A DNA stretch of 33,642 nucleotides from Verrucomicrobiota bacterium. Lineage in GTDB: Bacteria > Verrucomicrobiota > Verrucomicrobiia > Limisphaerales > J093. Location of the stretch: positions 1-33,642 of the forward strand of contig JAKQDD010000037.1 in assembly GCA_029556615.1 (NCBI GenBank), written 5' to 3'. This document shows positions 7,677-16,900 of the stretch, piece after piece (the first letter of the stretch is position 1; each line of letters opens with the position of its first letter). The notes beneath the pieces are model-generated. The model ran no database searches, was not told the origin of the DNA, and saw only the letters and a program-made list of their open reading frames with translations. Made by a program: the position numbers and the translations under genes.

Positions 7677-10121
7677 TCAGTTGTATTCAAACTGCGCGGT
7701 GGCGGTCGTGTCCGCGGACGCGGTCACCCGCAACCAGTACGCGCCAAAGGCGTCGGGGAACTTGTGCTGTGCCGTGGCACGCGGCTTCACCTGGATCGTG
7801 GTTACGTGGCTCCATGTCCCGGTGCCCGTGAAGTCGGCCTCGATGGTGAACGCCACCGTGCCAGGACTGTCGTGGGAGAGGCTCAGGCGCTTCCGGTTAT
7901 AGCCAGTGGCGAGGCAGGCATCGCTGGGCTGGCCAGCCTTGACCTCGGTATCGAACCACGGACCACCCCGGCCACGAGGTTTGCCCAACTGCCAGAGGTC
8001 ATCCACCGTCCCGACCCACAACGCGCACCTCCCGTCGTCGCTGCGGATGATGCGCTCCCCCCTGGCGTCGTCGGCGAGGCCGCTCAGGACCAGCAACCCC
8101 CGGTAGCTGGCAAAATCGTGGATGCGGCGATTGTGCGTGGCGATGGGGCGGATCTTGATGAAGCCGCCGGCATTCCGGGCGGGCAATTCGTAGAACGTGC
8201 CGCCGACGTTCAGCAGGTTGCGTTCGGTGACCACCTCCCGGCAGAGCCGCGCGTGTCCGAGCGGGCCGGGTTGTTCGAGGGCGGGATCGCCCTTGGGCAA
8301 TCGCCAGCGCTGTCCGTTGTCATCCACATACAGGAACGAGGCGGCGTCCGCCGTGATCAGCGGCGGAGCGATGGCGACCGCGTTCGCGGTCCACGTCACG
8401 CCCTCCGGGTCATGGGCGCGCCGGAGTTTCAAATCGCCGTCCAGATCGTAACCGCCCAAGTCGCCGTCGCGGTTGCGCGCGACGAAGCGAAGCGTCTTGT
8501 GGTCGGCGCCACGCGCGTGCACGACCCCGCCGTTGACCGACGCCTCATCAGGGCTGGCCAGGCCGTCGAAAAGGGCGGCCGCTCTGGTGCGGCGCCGGTC
8601 GTCGGCCCGGTAGTGAAAGAAGGCCGTCGCGCCCGGCGCATCGTCCTTCGCGGTGAGGCGAATCCACGCCCCCGTCTGGTTCCTGGGAAACTCGAGCCAC
8701 ACATTGCCGCCGGCGGGAACGATGACCTCGCGCAGCTTCGTCCATTGCCCGCTGCCTTCGGTGTCCACCTCGAGCAGGAAGCCCATCTGCCCGGTTCCCG
8801 CGTGGGTGAGATGCAGGGATCGGTTCGCGAATCCGGAGAACAGGAACGGCTCACTGGCCACGCCCGCTTTCACGTCGTCATTCAGCCAGACTGCGCCGCG
8901 ACCGAGCGCCGGGCCGAAGCCATCCAATCGCGGCGGTTCGACGAACCAGAGGTTGGACTGCGATCTGCCCGGACCGGCCAGATCGCCCTTGAGCCGGTCC
9001 TTGTTGAGAAACTCACTCTGCGCGGTGTCGTCGCAGCCGAACACGAGCCGGTCGTTCCAGCGGCAGAAATCGCCGATCACCTTCAGATACGTCGATCGGG
9101 GAACGATGCCGGCGGAGTTGGCGGCCGAGAGGGTCCTGGGAAACCGCCAGAAGCCGCCGTGCATGGTCATCAGCAGCGCCTCCTCGCCAATGTCCCGGAT
9201 GCGCGGCCATTCGGTGTTCCAGCCGTGCGCGCCGTCGTAGCAGTGGGACGCCTTGGGCAGCCGGTAGGCGTGCCAGCGGCCGCGATCGAGCACCATGAGG
9301 ATCAAGGAGCGATGGTCCCAGCCAATGCTCCAGAGAGGATCGGTCGCAGGATGGGCGTTCCCGTAAAGGCCGCCCGGCCCGGTGACATCGGTGAACTGAT
9401 TGCGCCGGACCATCGTCCACGCGTTCGCGCTGCCGTCCCACTGGGCAAGGACGCCGGAGGGCACCTCCGGACGCCGCTGCGCTTTCGCGCCGTGTTCGCC
9501 GTTGTTCGCATACACCAGCAGGCCCTGTCCGGAATAGAATCCCTTGCCGTGGTAGCCGGGGAAATCGGCGAAACGCCCCTGCTTCTTCGGCATGTTCTGC
9601 CAGCGGGAGGTTGGGTTCAGGTGTTCATCGCCCCACAACTCCGTCACGGCCAGCGTCTTCACATCCACCTCGTAGATGCCTTCCTCCATGGACGCGTAAT
9701 AGATCTTGTTCGCCGGGTCGGTCAGGTGTCGCGCGTTGCCGGTCGGTCGCCCGAACATGTTCGTGTAAGGAATCACGCGCACCGAGCGATCGGCGCCGAT
9801 GGCATACGGCCCGATGAAGAGTTGCTGCGACTCCCAGTGGACCATGCGGTTGGCCGGCGTGCCACCGATGCTTTCGGGACGAACGATCTGCTCCAGGCCG
9901 GGCGTGATCTCGTAGAGCTTGTCGGAGGACCCCAGCGGCTGGTGGGGCGCGTAGGTGACGACCCAAAGCCGGTCCGCCCAGGGCACCACAGCACCCGTCC
10001 CGCATTCGCCCTCGTTGTTGAACATCGCGAGATGCGGGTGGATGCCGGAAACGCTGCGGTGCTGCGCGGCGGCCGCGAGCGCGGCCCAGGCGGAGGCGAG
10101 GATGAACAACCAGCGACTCAT
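7677..10121 (-). CDS. Large secreted propeller-like protein with duplicated beta-sandwich domain
   Basis: The likely start is ATG 10121, which overlaps the previous TGA as ATGA and is followed by a signal peptide (MSRWLFILASAWAALAAAAQ), giving 814 residues. Residues 25-405 read like a beta-propeller with many short Trp/Gly strands. A domain of about 95 residues at ~411-503 (LNDDVKAGVASEPFLFSG ... WIRLTAKDDAPGATAFF) recurs at ~720-814 (FDTEVKAGQPSDACLATG ... YWLRVTASADTTATAQF). I know no named family for it. Its position in a sulfatase/fucosidase operon suggests glycan binding or cleavage, but no catalytic motif is evident. An AAGGA about 10 nt upstream may help initiation. Confidence 0.75.
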   Translation of the reverse strand: MSRWLFILASAWAALAAAAQHRSVSGIHPHLAMFNNEGECGTGAVVPWADRLWVVTYAPHQPLGSSDKLYEITPGLEQIVRPESIGGTPANRMVHWESQQLFIGPYAIGADRSVRVIPYTNMFGRPTGNARHLTDPANKIYYASMEEGIYEVDVKTLAVTELWGDEHLNPTSRWQNMPKKQGRFADFPGYHGKGFYSGQGLLVYANNGEHGAKAQRRPEVPSGVLAQWDGSANAWTMVRRNQFTDVTGPGGLYGNAHPATDPLWSIGWDHRSLILMVLDRGRWHAYRLPKASHCYDGAHGWNTEWPRIRDIGEEALLMTMHGGFWRFPRTLSAANSAGIVPRSTYLKVIGDFCRWNDRLVFGCDDTAQSEFLNKDRLKGDLAGPGRSQSNLWFVEPPRLDGFGPALGRGAVWLNDDVKAGVASEPFLFSGFANRSLHLTHAGTGQMGFLLEVDTEGSGQWTKLREVIVPAGGNVWLEFPRNQTGAWIRLTAKDDAPGATAFFHYRADDRRRTRAAALFDGLASPDEASVNGGVVHARGADHKTLRFVARNRDGDLGGYDLDGDLKLRRAHDPEGVTWTANAVAIAPPLITADAASFLYVDDNGQRWRLPKGDPALEQPGPLGHARLCREVVTERNLLNVGGTFYELPARNAGGFIKIRPIATHNRRIHDFASYRGLLVLSGLADDARGERIIRSDDGRCALWVGTVDDLWQLGKPRGRGGPWFDTEVKAGQPSDACLATGYNRKRLSLSHDSPGTVAFTIEADFTGTGTWSHVTTIQVKPRATAQHKFPDAFGAYWLRVTASADTTATAQFEYN

Positions 10122-10411
10122 AGTGACGATTCCTTGCTCGAGTGATGCACGTTGCCAGACCGTAGAAGCAACCAGGCCAACGGGTGCGGCATGAGGCACG
10201 CGCACCCCAGCATCACCCGCAACCGGCTCGACGCGAACGCGACGCCGCGCCTGACGAACTGCCCCGACAACCAACCGCCCAGCAGACTGCCCACGCCCGC
10301 GGCGGCATAAAGGATCCGGCTGATCTTGAGCTGCTCCTGGCTGAGGCCACGGTCGGTGCTGAGGTGCCTGGGGAACCAAGACTGATAGAAATGCCAGACT
10401 GGAACGGTCAT
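10118..10411 (-). pseudogene. MFS sugar-transporter internal fragment, translationally coupled on both sides
   Basis: The 97-residue frame matches an internal portion of an MFS hexuronate/sugar transporter: VPVWHFYQSWFPRHLSTDRG, then a membrane helix in ILYAAAGVGSLLGGWLSGQF, a basic loop and another hydrophobic segment (VMLGCACLMP). MFS transporters have about 400-450 residues and 12 helices; only 2-3 remain, so it cannot transport. Its ATG overlaps the upstream sulfatase stop as ATGA, and its own TGA overlaps the downstream ATG in the same way. The reading frame has therefore been kept between two coupled genes, either by chance or because losing it would uncouple the downstream gene. Confidence 0.7.
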
Positions 10412-12039
10412 TGTGCCTTGCCCGTTCCGGCCTGGCTCTTGCCTGCGGACTGCGGCGGGTCGGCGAGGGTCTTGTGCACGAGGGCGACGAAGGCGTCGGT
10501 TTGCTGCTGCCACGCGGCGGCGAGCTCCTTCGCCTTGTCCGGCCGTTGCGCGACGAGGTTGTGTTGCTCCGCGCGGTCGGCCTTGAGGTCGTAGAGTTCC
10601 CAGGGATCGCCCTTGGCGGCGACGAGCTTCCAATCGCCGACGCGGATGGCGCGGTGTTCGTCGTGCAGCCACCAGAGGCTGTCGCGCGCGATGGGCACGT
10701 CGCTCGCAAAAGCCGGCACGAGACTTCGCCCCGGCGCCTCGGGAATCGGCTCACCGCTCCACTCCTTCGGCTTTCGAATGCCAGCGATTTCGAGCACGGT
10801 GGGTACGAAATCAATGACGTGCGCGGGGGTGTGGCGCAGCTCGCCGCGCGCGCGGATGCCTGCGGGCCAATGCACGATGAGGGGCGTGGCGATGCCGCCT
10901 TCGTGGGTCCACGTCTTGTGGCGGCGGAAGGGCGTGTTGCACGCACTGGAAAAGCCGGGGCCGAGGCACAGATACGTGGCGGCGCTGCCCGGCGCGGCCT
11001 GCGGATCGTGGCCGCCGTGACGCACCATGATCTCGGCGCTGGCGCCGTTGTCGGAGGCGAAAAAGAGCAGCGTGTTGTCGAAGGCGCCCATCGCCTTGAG
11101 CTGCGCGATGACGCGGCCGGTCTCGTGGTCCATGCGGTCCACCATCGCGGCGTGGATGGCCATCTTCGTGGCCTGGAAGCGGCGTTGCTCGGGCGTCAGC
11201 TCGCTCCATGGCAGCGGGTACTTGACCTCGCCGGGGCCGAGCTTCGCGAAGGCATCGGGAAAGTCGTAGGGAGGCCCGACGTCACGCTCCAGCGCCGACA
11301 GCGCGGTGTGAACAAGGCCCATGGCCGTTTGCCGCTGGAAACGGGCTTCGCGCAGCTTCTCCCAGCCCTCGAGATACCGGTCGCGGTACTTCGCGATGTC
11401 CTCCCGCAGCGCGTGCAGCGGAAAGTGCGGCGCGATGAAGGCGACGTAGTGAAAGAACGGCTTTCCGGCGTGATTCAGGGCGTGGTCCTTCAAGCACTCG
11501 ATCGCGTGGTCGGCGATGGCGGTGGTGGCGTAGTAGCCGTGTTCGTCCGCCGGAGGAGTCACGGGCCGGTCGTCAACGGTGTTGCCCTTCGCGGTGAAGA
11601 AGTTGCCCTGGTTCCTCATGTCGAGCGAGCGATCGAAGCCGCCGGCCAACACCGGGCCATCAATGTGCCACTTGCCGCTGTGATAGCTGCGGTAGCCCGC
11701 CGGTTTGAGAAAGTCCGGCAGCAGCCGCGCCCACTTCGGGCGCACGCCCTGGGCGCCGCCCGCGGCCCCGGGCAGCTTGTCCCGGTGAATTTGCTGCGCG
11801 TAATAGCCGGTGAGCAGCGCGCCGCGCGTGGGCCAGCAGCGGGCGGTGTTGTAGAACTGGGCGAAGCGCAGCCCGCTCCCGGCCAGCGCGTCAAGGCTCG
11901 GCGTCTCGATCTCACCGCCGTAGCAGCCGAGGTCGGACCATCCCAGGTCATCGGCGAGGATGAAGACGATGTTCGGCCTCTCCGCCGCGCGGGCGGAGGC
12001 GAGCGTGAGCAGCGCCAGGAGTGTGAGGAGTGGTTTCAT
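10408..12039 (-). CDS. Secreted arylsulfatase-type sulfatase
   Basis: The start at ATG 12039 is preferred because it opens a signal peptide (MKPLLTLLALLTLASARAAE); the longer open frame upstream only shadows the preceding gene. The 543-residue product has the type I sulfatase layout: NIVFILADDLGWSD with metal-binding aspartates near 30, the formylglycine motif C68-W-P-T-R72 within CWPTRGALLTG, GKWH, FFASDNGA near the second metal site, and a C-terminal subdomain ending in WELYDLKADRAEQHNL. It hydrolyses sulfate esters, probably on a polysaccharide. Maturation needs a formylglycine-generating enzyme or anSME, and none lies in the window. It starts 23 nt after the other sulfatase and overlaps the next frame by 4 nt, so it is in an operon. 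Confidence 0.93.
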   Translation of the reverse strand: MKPLLTLLALLTLASARAAERPNIVFILADDLGWSDLGCYGGEIETPSLDALAGSGLRFAQFYNTARCWPTRGALLTGYYAQQIHRDKLPGAAGGAQGVRPKWARLLPDFLKPAGYRSYHSGKWHIDGPVLAGGFDRSLDMRNQGNFFTAKGNTVDDRPVTPPADEHGYYATTAIADHAIECLKDHALNHAGKPFFHYVAFIAPHFPLHALREDIAKYRDRYLEGWEKLREARFQRQTAMGLVHTALSALERDVGPPYDFPDAFAKLGPGEVKYPLPWSELTPEQRRFQATKMAIHAAMVDRMDHETGRVIAQLKAMGAFDNTLLFFASDNGASAEIMVRHGGHDPQAAPGSAATYLCLGPGFSSACNTPFRRHKTWTHEGGIATPLIVHWPAGIRARGELRHTPAHVIDFVPTVLEIAGIRKPKEWSGEPIPEAPGRSLVPAFASDVPIARDSLWWLHDEHRAIRVGDWKLVAAKGDPWELYDLKADRAEQHNLVAQRPDKAKELAAAWQQQTDAFVALVHKTLADPPQSAGKSQAGTGKAQ

Positions 12040-12062
12040 GGGTTCGGATTGCAGCGCTCCGG

Positions 12063-13568
12063 TCACCGCACCTGCCCCCTGGCGCGGATGGATTCCAGCA
12101 CTCCGGTGAGTTCCTTCACCTTGGCAGGTTCGGCGGCGTAGAGGTTGCGCTTCTGCGCGAGGTCGGTGCGGAGATCGTAAAGTTCGCCGGGGTGCTCGTC
12201 TTCGGCGTAGCCGTTCTCGCGATCGAACCACGCGGGCACTTTGCTGTGGGCACCGGTCTTGTTCGCGATGAGGACCCAGGGGCCATCGCGCACGGCATAG
12301 GCGCCGGCAACGGTGTTATGAACAAGGCTCCGGCGCGGGCTCGGGGCGTTCTGCTTCCAGACGGCGAGCAGGTCGTGGCTGTCCTCCGCCACTCCGGCGG
12401 GCAGGGCGTGGCCGACGACGGCGGCGAGCGTGGCCAAGAGGTCCACCTGGCTGATGAGCGCGTCACTGACGCTGCCGGGCTGCACCACGCCGGGCCATTT
12501 CACGAGGAAGGGCACGCGGTGTCCGCCTTCGTAGAGGTCGCGCTTCAAGCCGCGCAGCGGGCCGGAGCTGCGATGCTGGAACTTGCGGAGGCGCTCGTAG
12601 GCGTACTGCTCGGCGCCGTTGTCGGCGGTGAAAATGACGATCGTGTTCTCCGCGAAGCCGTTCTCCTCGATGGCACGGAGGATGCGCCCGGCTTCGGCGT
12701 CGGTCTGCGTCATGAAGTCGCCGTAGCCGCCAGCCCGCGATTTCCCGATGAAGGCCCCGGTGGGCACGATGGGGGCATGCGGTGAGTTGAAGGGCGCGTA
12801 GAGAAAGAACGGGCCGTCCTGGCCGCGCTGCCGCCCGATCCACTCAACGGCCTTGTCCGTGATGCGCGGCACGACGGCGTAGAAGTCCCAACCGGGCGTC
12901 ATCGGGCCGGGGCGCGCCTCCCAAGCACCTTCCTTCGTTTGCGCCGTGATGGTCAGCGGCTCGGTCGGCGTGGTGATAATGCGGTCGTTTTCAAACCACG
13001 CGTAGGGCGGGAAGTTCGGCACGTCGTCGCCAAAGTAGTAGTCGAAGCCATGCGAGAGCGGTCCGCCGGAAACGGGCTTTGACCAGTCGAAAGCATCGGG
13101 CGCAACAACCCGGCTTGATCCCTTCGCGTCCCTCTGCGGCTGGACGCCGGGCATCCGGATGTCGCTCCAGTTCCAGCCGAGGTGCCACTTGCCTACGCAG
13201 GCGGTGCGGTAGCCGTGCTGCTTGAGCATTTCCGGCAGGGTCAGCTCCGCCGCGTCAAGCACGGGCGGCTCGAAGGAGTTCACGATGTCGTGGAACTTCC
13301 GCCAGTGGAACCGCCCGGTGAGCAGCGCATAACGGCTCGGCGTGCAGACGCCGGAGGAGCTGTGCGCATCCGTGAAGCGCATGCCCTGCCCGGCAAGACG
13401 GTCGAGGTGCGGCGTGGGGATCTTCGACGAGGGATTGTTCGCGCCGAGGTCGCCGTAGCCCATGTCGTCGGCGTAGAGGATGACCATGTTGGGCTTCGAG
13501 GCGGCCAGGAGCGACCCTGGAAGACACAACCATCCGAGGACGAGAAACAGTCGCAAAAGAGCCCTCAT
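12063..13568 (-). CDS. Secreted arylsulfatase-type sulfatase
   Basis: ATG 13568 opens a signal peptide ([20 protein letters not shown]); a GTG at 13601 would add a non-hydrophobic tail and is less likely. The 501-residue protein carries [16 protein letters not shown], the formylglycine motif C75-T-P-S-R79 in [27 protein letters not shown] and the C-terminal [17 protein letters not shown]. It is a type I (S1 family) sulfatase, different enough in sequence from its neighbour to suggest another sulfate position or linkage. It is the first gene of the leftward operon; its upstream region is filled with repeats, and no clear promoter is visible. Confidence 0.93.
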   Translation of the reverse strand: MRALLRLFLVLGWLCLPGSLLAASKPNMVILYADDMGYGDLGANNPSSKIPTPHLDRLAGQGMRFTDAHSSSGVCTPSRYALLTGRFHWRKFHDIVNSFEPPVLDAAELTLPEMLKQHGYRTACVGKWHLGWNWSDIRMPGVQPQRDAKGSSRVVAPDAFDWSKPVSGGPLSHGFDYYFGDDVPNFPPYAWFENDRIITTPTEPLTITAQTKEGAWEARPGPMTPGWDFYAVVPRITDKAVEWIGRQRGQDGPFFLYAPFNSPHAPIVPTGAFIGKSRAGGYGDFMTQTDAEAGRILRAIEENGFAENTIVIFTADNGAEQYAYERLRKFQHRSSGPLRGLKRDLYEGGHRVPFLVKWPGVVQPGSVSDALISQVDLLATLAAVVGHALPAGVAEDSHDLLAVWKQNAPSPRRSLVHNTVAGAYAVRDGPWVLIANKTGAHSKVPAWFDRENGYAEDEHPGELYDLRTDLAQKRNLYAAEPAKVKELTGVLESIRARGQVR

Positions 13569-13573
13569 GGCTA

Positions 13574-13613
13574 GCGTCCTTGAATTGTGGATCATGGGCA
13601 CAGCAGGTCAAGT
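13574..13613 (+). repeat. R repeat, partial copy (R6)
   Basis: The stretch from GCGTCCTTGAATTGTGG to CAGCAGGTCAAG resembles the left end of the R repeat (consensus GTCCTCGACTTGTGGAAT, then CAACAGGTCAAG). The closing arm and second hairpin are missing. It touches the 5' end of the sulfatase gene and is the most degenerate copy. Confidence 0.6.
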
Positions 13614-13626
13614 CTCGGCTGCCCTC

Positions 13627-13757
13627 CCCAATCCGCGCTCCGCGCGCAAGCGCCCCTTGCGGCTCAATCTCCCGAGCTGGACCCTGCATCCTGAGCCGCC
13701 CCGTCAGGTTGCCGCGGATTTGGATGCCCGCCCCCAGGGCTGCCCATTCCCTCTAAA
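13627..13757 (-). repeat. B repeat, copy 3 (inverted)
   Basis: Read on the minus strand, this matches the B sequences near 20.4 and 31.9 kb. Shared blocks are GGGAATGGG-like sequence, GGGGGCGGGCATCCAAATCC, GGGGCGGCTCAGGA, GAGCCGCAAGGGGCGCTTGC and a GCGCGGA-type end. It lies between R6 and R4, so the whole 406-bp divergent intergenic region consists mostly of dispersed repeats. Confidence 0.75.
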
Positions 13758-13760
13758 ACA

Positions 13761-13939
13761 TAGCGAGGCGCCGCCTCAGACCCAGTGGAGTCCTCAGACT
13801 CATGAAGACCCTGCTGTGCCTGCCCACCCTCTCTACCGCGCCTCGCTAACGTAGAGTCCTCGACGGAAGGCGGGGAGGCCAGGAACGGCCGGGACCGAGT
13901 TTGACCTGTTGACCCCATACTCCACAGGTCGAGGACTCT
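13761..13939 (-). repeat. R composite hairpin repeat, copy R4 (inverted)
   Basis: Two nested-type hairpins sit side by side. TAGCGAGGCGC at 13761-13771 pairs with GCGCCTCGCTA at 13838-13848 (11 bp perfect). AGAGTCCTCGAC at 13853-13864 pairs with GTCGAGGACTCT at 13928-13939 (12 bp perfect). The interior matches the other copies (TTGACCTGTTGACC...CATACTCCACAGG). In the second stem it belongs with R1 (ATGAAGACCCTGCTGTGCCT). It ends 35 bp before the start of the large downstream gene, so it may carry or influence that gene's promoter. Confidence 0.85.
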
Positions 13940-13974
13940 GGCGGAACCCATGCGGCCCCTGTAGGATCGCCCGG

Positions 13975-16900
13975 ATGACGATCAAGATGAACACCATGCT
14001 TAGGGTCCGCCACGCGCTGGCTTCGTGCTGCCTGGCCGTTGCCGGGATTGCTCTCGTCCCGGCCCTCGCCCAACCGGCAGTCCCCTCGAAGCCGGCACGC
14101 GATGTGACATTCGTGGTCACGTCGGACGTGCACTACGACGCGTTTGAAAACGAAGACCGCAATGGCCGGGTCCGCGACACGTTGCTCGCCATCAACGGCG
14201 TCACCAACCTCACTTGGCCCGCCGCGATTGGCGGCGGGACTGTCGCCCGACCGCGGGGCGTCCTGGTGCTTGGAGACGTGATCGATGACGGTGATCGCAT
14301 TGTCCAGGGCAAGCATCAGACACCCCGACAGTGGCATCAGTTCGCCGCCGACTTCGGCCTCGATGGCACCGATGGCCTGCTCGACTTCCCCGTCTGCGAG
14401 ACGTGGGGCAATCACGACGGCCCGCCGGTCGGCACGGAAAAGCACGGCTTCAGCTTCCAGGCCCGGCTCAAGGAGCGAAACCTGCGACGCCAGCAGATGG
14501 GATGGCTGACGCATCTCTCCACCAACGCCCTGCATGGCTCCTGGGATTGGGACGACGTGCACTTCGTCATGCTCGGGCTCTATCCCGCCGACCGGCAGAA
14601 TCCTCTCCTTCCGCGCTACAACCCCGTGTGGCACGATCCCCAAGGCGCCCTTCGCTTCCTCGAGGAGGACCTCGCCCGGTGCGTTGGCGACAGCGGCCGG
14701 CCCGTGGTGCTGATGAGCCACTGCGGATTCGACACCGACTGGTGGCACACCAATGACTGGCGGGCCGTCCACGAGGTGGCGAAGCCTTACCGCGTTGTCC
14801 TCTACCTCTACGGCCACACGGGCACCGGGCTGCGTACTTGGGCGCCCCCAAGGGAGAACCAAGCCTGGCAATGCGTCAATACCGGTCAGACCGAGAACGG
14901 CTTCTTTCTCCTGCAAATCACCGGGGACACTGTGCGAGCCGCGTATCGGCGCAAGCACTGGCAGGAAGAAGCACTCCCCGGCGGCAACAAGAAGCGCACT
15001 TGGGACGGCACCTGGGAGTGGCAACACCTGCTCGAATCGCCGCTCGCGGCCCAAACGCCCGCCCCCCCGCCCGTCCAGCCTCCCGCGCCCGCCGACGCCG
15101 CCATCGATGCGCCCGGCAATTTCAATCCCATCGTGCCCGGCTACTTCGCCGACCCCACCATCAAGCGGTTCGGCGATACCTTCTTCCTTTATGCGACGAC
15201 CGACGGCAACGGGGGCGGGCGCGGCCCCGCCACGGCGTGGGTATCCCGCGACTTCGTGAACTGGGTTCTGGTCCCCATGAACTGGCCCGCCACTCCCCAT
15301 TACTGGGCGCCCGATGTCATCCAGCGCCCCGACGGCCGTTACTACCTGTTCTACAACCAACCCTGCAACACCTTCGCCGGCGTCGCCGACAGCCCGATCG
15401 GTCCCTGGACACCCCTGACGCCCGGCGACGGCCTCGTCATCAAGGACCGCCTGGTCCAGGACGTCATTACCCTCGATACCCAGTGTTTCGAGGATAAGGA
15501 CGGCACCCTCTACGGCTACTGGGGTACCTGGGGCATCTTCCCCAACAGCGGGTGCGGCTTCGGCGTCTTCAACCCCGATATGAAGTCGTTCGCACGCCTC
15601 GGGAAAATCCCCAACACGCAGGCCAAGGACTTCTTCGAGGCGCCGTTCATGATGGAGCGCAACGGCGTCTACTATCTCACCTATTCCTCCGGTTCGTGCC
15701 ACGATGCCAGTTACCGCGTGCAATACGCCGTGAGCAACAAGCCCGACGGCGAGTTCACCATGGGCCCCAATAACCCGATCCTCGCCTCGACGCCGGACGG
15801 CACGGTCCACGGCCCCGGCCATCACTCGATCCTCGAGGCCGGCGGCGCGCACTACATCGTTTATCACCGGCACGACATCCCCGTGACGCCCAACGGCATG
15901 CACCGCCAGACCTGCGCCGACCGCCTCGAGTTCGAAGCCGACGGCGTCATGGCGAAGATCCTCCCCACGCACAAGGGTATCGGCCACCTCGGCCCCCGAA
16001 CCCGATCCGGCAATCTCACACTCGGGCAACCCGTCACCGCCTCCTCCTTCTACCAGGACACACTCCGTCACCACGACTACAAGCCCGGCTACGCCGTCGA
16101 CGACAACCATGCCACGCTTTGGCGCCCGGCCGATAACCGCCCCGGCCACTGGCTGACCGTCGACCTCGGAACCGCCCGGCGCGTGCGCCGCACCGAGACC
16201 CAGTTCGAGTACGCCACCTGGTCGTATCAGTACCTCATCGAAACGTCGCGCGACGGCCAGACCTGGAGCTCCTTCGCCGACCGCCGCCAGAACAGGCGGT
16301 GGGGCAGCCCCATGGTCGATGACGGCGACACCGAAGCGCGTTACCTCAGGCTCACGGTGACAGGCACCGAATACCCCGGCCTGTTCGGAGCCGTCTGGAA
16401 TTTCCGGGCCTTCTCCGACGCCCCGCCCGATCCCCTGCTGGCGATGGCCGACCAAGCCTTCGCCTCTTTCGTCGCCCCCAAACTCGAGGAGCTGACACCC
16501 ACCCCCGCCCCCACCCCCGGCGCCGCCCGCGAGAGCATCGCACGCCCCCTGATCCACCTCGACGCCGCCGATCTCCAATGGGGCTCGCCCCTGAACGCCT
16601 GGACCAACCAAGGCACGCTCGGCGGCGAGTTCCGCAGCGGTCCCGCAACACCCCGGGTCGGCCTTGCCGCCGGCCGCAAGGCGGTGCGCTTCTCTGGCAA
16701 TCAATGCCTCACCGCCTCGTTCCCCGCACCCCGCGCCCTGGCTGGCAACAGCAGCTTCACGGTCGCCGCCTGGGTCAATAACCCGGAGATCGCCGAGAGC
16801 GAATGCTTCCTGAGCTGGGCCGGCCGCGGCGGTCCGGATGCCACCACCGCCCAGTTTGGATACGGCACCCATCGTGAGTTCGGCGCCGTTGGTCACTGGG

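Noticed and set aside
7605..10145. 846-codon plus-strand frame opposite the propeller protein
   Set aside because: Antisense shadow of a gene with a signal peptide and duplicated domain; its Arg/Pro/Ala-rich sequence matches nothing I recognise.
10408..12231. Longer N-terminus of the second sulfatase (start at 12231)
   Set aside because: The extra 64 residues overlap the 3' end of the other sulfatase and are Arg-rich shadow; ATG 12039 directly opens a signal peptide.
13802..13849. Short peptide MKTLLCLPTLSTAPR inside R4, and its counterpart in R1
   Set aside because: It looks like a mini signal peptide, but in R3 the same place has an indel that changes the frame, so coding is not conserved across copies.
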